In this document: positions 59,901-64,000 of the stretch, piece by piece
How positions within the stretch are numbered: position 1 is the first letter of the stretch
How the letters are laid out: the number at the start of each line of letters is the position of its first letter
Source of the DNA: Agilicoccus flavus
GTDB taxonomy: Bacteria; Actinomycetota; Actinomycetes; Actinomycetales; Dermatophilaceae
Direction of reading: 5' to 3'
DNA length: 64,000 bases
NCBI RefSeq assembly: GCF_014857905.1
Contig: NZ_JACYXE010000003.1
Location: 124,001 to 188,000 of the forward strand
The notes under the pieces: generated by a model
The model's input: only the letters and a program-made list of their open reading frames with translations
What the model was told of the DNA's origin: nothing
Database searches by the model: none
Translations under genes and position numbers: made by a program

Positions 59901-60802
59901 GCGCCGGTCGCCCCGTCGTCGTCACCGCGTCCGACGGCACGGTCCGACTCGGGGGAAACGGCGACGGGGACGGCCGGGACGACGCAGGCGGCGGAGGCGG
60001 CGGGGCCGGGCGGGCGGCGGGGCCGCTCGACGTGCGGCGGTCGGCGGCGGCGCAGTCGCAGGCACCCGCCGCGGTGCGGCCGGCCGCGGAGCAGCCGGCG
60101 CAGCTCCTCCTCGACCTCGGGGCCGGCCCGGAGCTACGCGGCGGCTCGGGCCTGCCCGACATGAGCGAGGCCGAACGGGTGCACGCCGAGCTCGACGTCC
60201 TCGGCCTCGACGTGTCCGGACACGTCATCGACCCCTACCTCGACCTGCTCGAGACGCTCGGGGTGGTCCGGTCGTCCGGGCTGCGGCAGGTGCGCACCCG
60301 CCGCGAGGTCCTCGTGGCGGGGGTGAAGGTCGCGACGCAGACCCCGCCCATCCGCTCCGGCCGCCGCGTCGTCTTCCTCACCCTCGAGGACGCGACCGGC
60401 CCCATCGACGCGACGTTCTTCGAGGACGTGCAGGGTCCCTACGCGGCCACCGTCTTCTCGTCCTGGCTGCTGCTCGTGCGCGGCGTGGTGCGCCGGACCG
60501 GGCCGATGGGCGTGTCGGTGCGGGCGACCGGCGCGTGGGAGCTCACGGCGTTGCAGCGGGAGTGGGAGACCGGCGGCCCGGCGGCGGTGCAGGAGATGAT
60601 CGCCGGATCCGCGTCGGGGGACGCCGACCACCACGGCGGGGCCGGTGGCCGGACCGAGGTGGGGAGCGGGCCTCGCCGCGTCCTGGTCCATCCCTCGGGG
60701 TTCCGGGTCTCGCCGTACGCCGACGTGCGGCCGGCGGGCGAGGGGGCACAGGCGCCTCTGCGCAAGCTGTGGCACTCGAGCCCCGGGAGCTCGGGCCGAT
60801 GA
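56942..60802 (+). CDS. dnaE2: Error-prone DNA polymerase III alpha subunit (DnaE2)
   Basis: A 1286-aa C-family polymerase. An N-terminal PHP domain (FAHLHVASSASLRYGVSTPADLVEQAV, LALTDRDGLYGAVRF) precedes the polymerase core, whose catalytic aspartates lie in the PDIDLDVESARR segment (about residue 465), with AARGSGAGSLVNHLLGIS before it and FGSFGFCKAHAAAFALPTYQSAWLKTHHRAAFLAG (about 815) typical of DnaE2. A long Gly/Ala/Pro-rich linker (about 980-1060) precedes an OB-fold (VLVAGVKVATQTPPIRSGRR). DnaE2 works with ImuA'/ImuB in SOS translesion synthesis; no ImuB is seen here. Longer than typical DnaE2 because of linker insertions. Confidence 0.94.
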   Translation: MSDGFAHLHVASSASLRYGVSTPADLVEQAVAHGQPALALTDRDGLYGAVRFVQACAGAGLAPVLGVDLACLPDDSGPHPAPSRGADAPTRRAPARGGMAVDPRHPRVVVLARGEGAGVGAGEGWARLCRLVTATHLRGERGRPITGPALLAEHARAGGRPGAPTDPLRGRDAAAPAGPSPLLVLLGPDSDVGRAVLAGRREQARALLAAWAQLLPPDALAVELVHHRAPDGSPRSVRQARRMRALAVEAGLPCVLTAAVRHATPEQAATVDVLDAARRLAILDERHLDRVSTAGYLAPGRAMYPIAFEITGDRGEARRLMDTGVEIARECALDPRRDVGIGAVHLPEPEAIGLAPGDDPQRVLARRCHESIGRRYPGASVAHLDQVAARLDDELAVVAALGYPTYFLTVAGVVDLVRDMGVRVAARGSGAGSLVNHLLGISGVDPMRHGLLMERFCTPLRAQLPDIDLDVESARRTQVYEAILDRLGGERVTCVSMSETYRVRHAIRDVGAALGLPPVEVDAIAKAFPHIRARDARAAIADLPELSSLGLGGPKLQVLFDLVERLDGLPRHLALHPCGIVLSNASLLDRTPVEASWLGFPMSQFDKDDVETLGLLKLDVLGIRMQSAMAHAVAEVERVDGVVVDLDDRAQVPFDDPATFDLVRSAATLGCFQIESPGQRELIGKFAPETFDDLIIDISLFRPGPVNSDMITPFLRARQGWSEPDLLHPSLAGALAETCGVVVFHEQVLRIVATTTGIDLAEADEVRRALGTVAGRERVEAWWRPAARARGYAGADVDRIWEVLAAFGSFGFCKAHAAAFALPTYQSAWLKTHHRAAFLAGVLTHDPGMYPKRLILDDARVGGITVLGLDVNVSDGCYRYERVEPDGRPGIRVSLSDVKGMSEAELARIVAARPYVGLPDFWARSGVSRPVAERLVLAGAFDALYGLDGGGLGRRGGITRRDLLLHVAELERWTPPGRSGRSGRRRGAGRPVVVTASDGTVRLGGNGDGDGRDDAGGGGGGAGRAAGPLDVRRSAAAQSQAPAAVRPAAEQPAQLLLDLGAGPELRGGSGLPDMSEAERVHAELDVLGLDVSGHVIDPYLDLLETLGVVRSSGLRQVRTRREVLVAGVKVATQTPPIRSGRRVVFLTLEDATGPIDATFFEDVQGPYAATVFSSWLLLVRGVVRRTGPMGVSVRATGAWELTALQREWETGGPAAVQEMIAGSASGDADHHGGAGGRTEVGSGPRRVLVHPSGFRVSPYADVRPAGEGAQAPLRKLWHSSPGSSGR

Positions 60803-61112
60803 GGTCGACGGCGCCCGTCCGGGAGGGCGGCCGCGCGTCCGGCCGACTCGTCGGACACCGCGCCCTCGTCGGATACCGCGCAGCCCCGGCCTCGGCCCCC
60901 GCCCCGGCCTCCGCCCCGGCCTCCGCCCTCGTCTCGGTCCCGCCCCCGACCTCGGTCGGACCCGACGTCCCGCCGCGGCCCCGCGCGCCGGGGCGGCCGC
61001 CGCGGACCGGGCACTACAGTGATCGGACGAGCTCCGGTGCGTCCCGGCCCGCCCGCGGACGTCTCCGGGGCCTCGTGTCCGCCGTAGTCGACACCCAGGA
61101 GAGAGCGCCCCG
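60803..61112. other. 310-bp intergenic region with GC-rich simple repeats
   Basis: It contains GCCCCGGCCTCC repeats (about 60898-60935) and a TACAGT -10 candidate at 61016-61021 for the methyltransferase. An ATG overlapping the dnaE2 stop opens a frame here, but it runs on through the methyltransferase in another frame and looks non-coding. Confidence 0.6.
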
Positions 61113-61889
61113 ATGTCCGACGACCCGCAGCGCCGACGTCGGGGCCACGCCCCCGGGTCCGTGCGCACCGCCGCCGTCCGCGAGTCCGTCCTCGCACTGG
61201 CCGACGAGGCCCGGTCGCGGCTGGGGCACCCCGCCCGGGTCGTCGACCTCGGTGGGGGCTCGGGCGTGCTCGCCGTGCCGCTCGGCCAGGCGGGGCACGA
61301 GGTCACCGTCGTCGACCCCAGCCCCGACGCCCTCGCCTCCCTCGGCCGCCGCGCCCGCGAGGTCGGGGTCTCCGAGCGCATCACGGGCCTGCAGGGCGAC
61401 TCCTCCGTGCTCGCCGACCTCGTCCCGGCGGGCGGCGCCGACCTCGTGTGCTGCCACGGCGTCCTCGAATACGTCGACGACCCGGCGGCGACCGTCGCGG
61501 CGGTGGCCCCGGTCCTCGCGCCCGGTGGGGTGCTCAGCCTCGTCGTCGCGCAGCGGCTCGGGACCGTGCTCGCCCGCGCCCTCGCGGGACGGTTCGCCCA
61601 GGCCCGGGAGGTGCTCGAGGATCCGGACGGCCGCTGGGGCGCCGACGACCCCCTCCCGCGCCGCTTCGATCCCGACCGGATGCGCGAGCTCGTCACCGGG
61701 GCCGGGCTCGAGGTCGTGCACGTCCAGGGGGTGCGCCTCTTCGCCGACCTCGTGCCGGCGGCGTTCCTCGACACCGAGGCCGACCGGGCCGCGCTGCTCG
61801 ACCTCGAGGCGGCCGTCGCGGCGGACCCGGCCGCCGCGGTCCTCGGCCACGTCGCGGCGGCGACGCACGTCGTCGCCCGCAAGGCCTGA
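61113..61889 (+). CDS. Class I SAM-dependent methyltransferase
   Basis: A 258-aa methyltransferase. Motif I is VVDLGGGSGVLAVPLGQ (about residue 43), the acidic post-I strand is VTVVDPSPDAL, motif II/III is LVCCHGVLEYVDDPAATVAAV, and ALAPGGVLSLVVAQ follows. The fold resembles UbiE/SmtA-like small-molecule methylases; the substrate is unknown. The gene lies between dnaE2 and dinB, with its own GGAGAGA site and promoter candidate. I recall homologs at the same place upstream of the mra/dcw cluster in other actinobacteria. Confidence 0.9.
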   Translation: MSDDPQRRRRGHAPGSVRTAAVRESVLALADEARSRLGHPARVVDLGGGSGVLAVPLGQAGHEVTVVDPSPDALASLGRRAREVGVSERITGLQGDSSVLADLVPAGGADLVCCHGVLEYVDDPAATVAAVAPVLAPGGVLSLVVAQRLGTVLARALAGRFAQAREVLEDPDGRWGADDPLPRRFDPDRMRELVTGAGLEVVHVQGVRLFADLVPAAFLDTEADRAALLDLEAAVAADPAAAVLGHVAAATHVVARKA

Positions 61890-61941
61890 CCGCGCCACGA
61901 CCGCCGGGATCGACAGGGTCACCACGAGCTCGACGAGCTCC

Positions 61942-61977
61942 ACGAGAACGACGAGAACGACGAGAACCACGAGAAAC
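61942..61977 (+). repeat. 9-bp tandem repeat (ACGAGAACG, four copies)
   Basis: Two perfect and two near-perfect copies lie in the 141-bp gap between the methyltransferase and dinB, preceded by a related ACGAGCTCG pair. Confidence 0.9.
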
Positions 61978-62030
61978 AGGACCACCGACAGCAGCGCGAG
62001 AAGCCGGAACGGCGAGAGGCGGGGGGAGCG

Positions 62031-63272
62031 ATGAGCCGTCGTCAGTTCCCCCGCCCGCGGCTGACCTCCGACGACGACACCGGGTGCCACGTCCTGCACG
62101 TCGACATGGACGCGTTCTACGCGTCGGCGACGCTGCTCGACCACCCGCACCTGCGCGGGACCCCGGTCATCATCGGCGGCGGGCACCGCGGGGTCGTGCT
62201 CTCGGCGACCTACGAGGCCCGGGCGTTCGGGGTGAGCGCGGCCATGCCCATGTCGCGCGCCGTGCGATTGTGTCCGACGGCCACGGTCCTGCCGCCCGAC
62301 CACGACCGCTACCAGGCCATCTCCGAGGCCGTCATGGCCGTGTTCGCGCAGGTCACGCCGTTCGTCGAGCCACTGTCCCTCGACGAGGCGTTCCTCGACG
62401 TCGCGGGGGCGATCCGCCGGCTCGGGCCCCCGGCGACCATCGCGGCGACCCTGCGCGACACGATCGCCGACGAGCAGGGCATCACGTGCTCGATCGGGGT
62501 CGCGCCGACGAAGTTCGTCGCCAAGCTCGCCTCGGGCCTGGCCAAGCCCGACGGGATGATCGTCGTGCCCGTCGACGAGGTGGTCCCGTTCGTGCAACAG
62601 CTTCCCGTCGGCGCCCTGTGGGGGGTGGGGGAGCGCACCGAGGAGGCGCTCCATCGGCTCGGTCTGCGCACCGTCGCCGACATCGCCCACACCCCGGTCG
62701 AGACGATGCGGCGGGCCCTCGGCGAGACGGGGGTCCACCTGCACGCCCTCGCGTGGGGGCGCGACGAGCGGACGGTGACGCCGACGCGCCGCGAGAAGAG
62801 CATCTCGAGCGACGAGACGTTCGCCCACGACATCGACGACCCGCAGGAGATCAGGCGCCGGTTGCTGCGCCTCGCGGAGCGGACGAGCGCCCGGGCCCGG
62901 GCCGCCGGTTACGTGGGGCGGACCGTCTCGATCAAGGTGAGGTTCGCCGACTTCACGACGATCACGCGGGCGACGACGCTCTCGCAGGCCACCGACGTCA
63001 GCCGGGAGGTGTACGCGGCCGCCGTCCGGCTCTTCGACGCCCTCGCCCTCCAGCGCGCCCGGGTCCGCCTCGTCGGGGTCAAGCTCGAGGGGCTGGTCGA
63101 GGCCGACCGCGCGCCCATGCAGGGGATGCTCGGCGAGCCCGACCACGGGTGGCGTGAGGCCGATCGGGCCGTGGACCGCGCCGGGGCCCGGTTCGGATCG
63201 GGCGTGGTGCGCCCCGCCAGCCTCGTCGGGCTCTCCGGACGGCGTCCGCCCCCGCGTGGGGGCCGCGCGTGA
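62031..63272 (+). CDS. dinB: DNA polymerase IV (DinB)
   Basis: A 413-aa Y-family translesion polymerase. The catalytic carboxylates are intact in LHVDMDAFYAS and SLDEAFLDVAG. YEARAFGVSAAMPMSRAVRLCP gives the steric-gate/dNTP region; TCSIGVAPTKFVAKLASGLAKPDGM is the palm end, and VGERTEEALHRLGLRTVADIA the HhH thumb, followed by the little-finger domain (KSISSDETFAHDI onward). The GGGGGGAG ribosome site precedes the ATG. No LexA box is visible immediately upstream. The intact active site argues against an ImuB identity. Confidence 0.96.
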   Translation: MSRRQFPRPRLTSDDDTGCHVLHVDMDAFYASATLLDHPHLRGTPVIIGGGHRGVVLSATYEARAFGVSAAMPMSRAVRLCPTATVLPPDHDRYQAISEAVMAVFAQVTPFVEPLSLDEAFLDVAGAIRRLGPPATIAATLRDTIADEQGITCSIGVAPTKFVAKLASGLAKPDGMIVVPVDEVVPFVQQLPVGALWGVGERTEEALHRLGLRTVADIAHTPVETMRRALGETGVHLHALAWGRDERTVTPTRREKSISSDETFAHDIDDPQEIRRRLLRLAERTSARARAAGYVGRTVSIKVRFADFTTITRATTLSQATDVSREVYAAAVRLFDALALQRARVRLVGVKLEGLVEADRAPMQGMLGEPDHGWREADRAVDRAGARFGSGVVRPASLVGLSGRRPPPRGGRA

Positions 63273-63615
63273 GGGGGGCGATGCGGTCGGTTCCGGCGTC
63301 GATCCGCGTCCGATCCGGGCGCAACCGCGTCTGAGGTCGGGCTCATCCGGGCGTGGGCCCGGCCCCCGGGCGACGGCGGCGGATGGATGATCGAAAGAAT
63401 GTCGCAGATCGGGCAGTCCGGACCGTCGGCCCCGCTATCCTTCCCGCCGTCGGGGGCTTATCCTGGCATGAGGGACCGTCGTAGGTTCGGGTCCGTACGG
63501 TCGATGACGCGATGCGGCGTCGGCGGGGCGGCCACGCGTTCTACGGGGATCGGTCAGGTCGGCGGCGTACGCCCCGGGGTGGGGTTGTCCGTCGTGAACG
63601 TCATGGAGGTGCAAG
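63273..63615. other. 343-bp intergenic region before DUF3040
   Basis: Two TATCCT -10-like hexamers (63436-63441 and 63459-63464) are likely promoters of the downstream gene, leaving a leader of about 150 nt. No ORF, terminator or RNA gene was recognised. Confidence 0.6.
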
Positions 63616-64000
63616 GTGCCGCTTTCCGAGAACGAACAGAAGCTCCTCGAGCAGATGGAACGCGCGCTGTACGCGGAGGATCCGCGCTTCGCCTCCCAGA
63701 TGAAGGGCAGCCGGATGACCTCGGCGTCCAAGCGCCGCATCGTCGTCGGGTCCTGTGCGGTGCTCGCGGGCCTCGGCCTCGTCATCGGCGGTGTCGCCGC
63801 CGAGCTCGTGGCGCTGGGGGTCGTCGGCTTCGTCGTCATGGTGGCCGGCGTGGCCTGGGCCGTGACGCCCGCGCGGCAGAGCGGCGGGCCGGCCTCGGTG
63901 GGCCCCGACGGCACCACCTCCCGCCCGCGCCGCTCCAAGCGTGGCTCCTCGACCAAGGGAGCCAAGGGAGCCGCGTCGTCGGAGTCGTTCACCCAGCGCA
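63616..64000 (+). CDS. DUF3040 membrane protein (3' end outside window)
   Basis: The first 128 residues are visible. The start PLSENEQKLLEQMERALYAEDPRFASQM is the signature of DUF3040, a small actinobacterial protein often placed just upstream of mraZ. Two membrane helices follow (IVVGSCAVLAGLGLVIGGVAA and LVALGVVGFVVMVAGVAWAV), then a basic C-terminal tail (RPRRSKRGSSTKGAKG). GTG 63616 is supported by GGAGG with a 6-nt gap. The function is unknown; its position suggests the division cell-wall cluster begins right after the window. Confidence 0.92.
   Translation, partial: MPLSENEQKLLEQMERALYAEDPRFASQMKGSRMTSASKRRIVVGSCAVLAGLGLVIGGVAAELVALGVVGFVVMVAGVAWAVTPARQSGGPASVGPDGTTSRPRRSKRGSSTKGAKGAASSESFTQR

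Noticed and set aside
57325-62034. 1569-residue open frame on the plus strand
   Set aside because: It overlaps dnaE2 and the methyltransferase out of frame and is Arg/Pro/Ser rich with no domain; its ATG touching the dnaE2 stop is coincidental.
62031-63272. Possible ImuB (inactive Y-family partner of DnaE2)
   Set aside because: The catalytic aspartates and DE pair (VDMD, SLDEAF) are intact, so DinB is the better call.
1-64000. CRISPR arrays, tRNA/rRNA genes, insertion sequences or prophage
   Set aside because: No regularly spaced repeats, tRNA-like folds with T-loop motifs, transposase or integrase sequences were found; all repeats seen are short and local.

Overview
This is a 64 kb, very GC-rich chromosomal segment from an actinobacterium. 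The evidence is an aerobic cobalamin operon, the actinobacterial ctaC-ctaD-ctaF / ctaE-qcrC-qcrA-qcrB respiratory supercomplex, DUF3043 and DUF3040 proteins, a PknL-like PASTA kinase beside an Rv2175c-type DNA-binding protein, frequent GTG starts, GTGA/ATGA overlaps and many leaderless promoters. The content is core-genome-like, with no phage, IS, CRISPR array, tRNA or rRNA seen. My best guess is order Micrococcales, possibly a Dermatophilaceae/Intrasporangiaceae relative; this placement is an inference with low certainty.

Layout. 1-3.3 kb: end of a cobN-type cobaltochelatase subunit and its fused ChlI/ChlD partner. 3.4-9.5 kb: DUF6069 membrane protein, a two-component system, a deazaflavin-dependent oxidoreductase, a hypothetical protein beside a long inverted repeat, an alpha/beta hydrolase and a double-hotdog thioesterase. 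9.5-11.1 kb: PutP. 11.1-18.2 kb: cobalamin riboswitch followed by a tightly overlapping operon of CobO, CobB, a CobE-CobC fusion, a BluB-CobT fusion, CobA with a degenerate N-terminal Rossmann domain, and a 70-aa protein. 18.2-24.3 kb: DUF3043, M20 dipeptidase, glycerate kinase, ErpA, adenosine-kinase-like PfkB protein and Aat. 24.4-34.1 kb: cytochrome aa3 (ctaC, ctaD, ctaF) facing ctaE-qcrCAB, with an L,D-transpeptidase lipoprotein and a zincin between them. 34.4-38.5 kb: receiver-like protein, trpD, RAM-domain regulator, a DEDD exonuclease/GIY-YIG protein, and a divergent pair of PafBC-type damage promoters inside a perfect 29-bp inverted repeat. 38.5-48.4 kb: long-chain acyl-CoA ligase, SRPBCC protein, Cys-motif protein, two tandem ROK glucokinases, membrane protein, hydrolase, acyltransferase, class II DAHP synthase and a sulfite-oxidase-like protein. 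48.4-54.4 kb: PknL, LysM-transglycosylase, Rv2175c-type protein, polyprenyl synthase and MetF. 54.4-64 kb: frameshifted DUF4126, then a LexA-box-headed DUF6504/HEPN/DnaE2 operon, a methyltransferase, DinB and DUF3040 (mraZ would be expected next).

How it works together. Two themes stand out. First, vitamin B12 assembly is compressed into multidomain proteins that bring consecutive lower-ligand and side-chain steps together under a B12 riboswitch. Second, DNA-damage tolerance appears under two regulatory logics: LexA in front of the DnaE2 operon, and PafBC-type promoters in front of a UvrC-like nuclease and a small four-cysteine protein. A word identical to the PafBC element also lies about 90 bp upstream of the LexA box.
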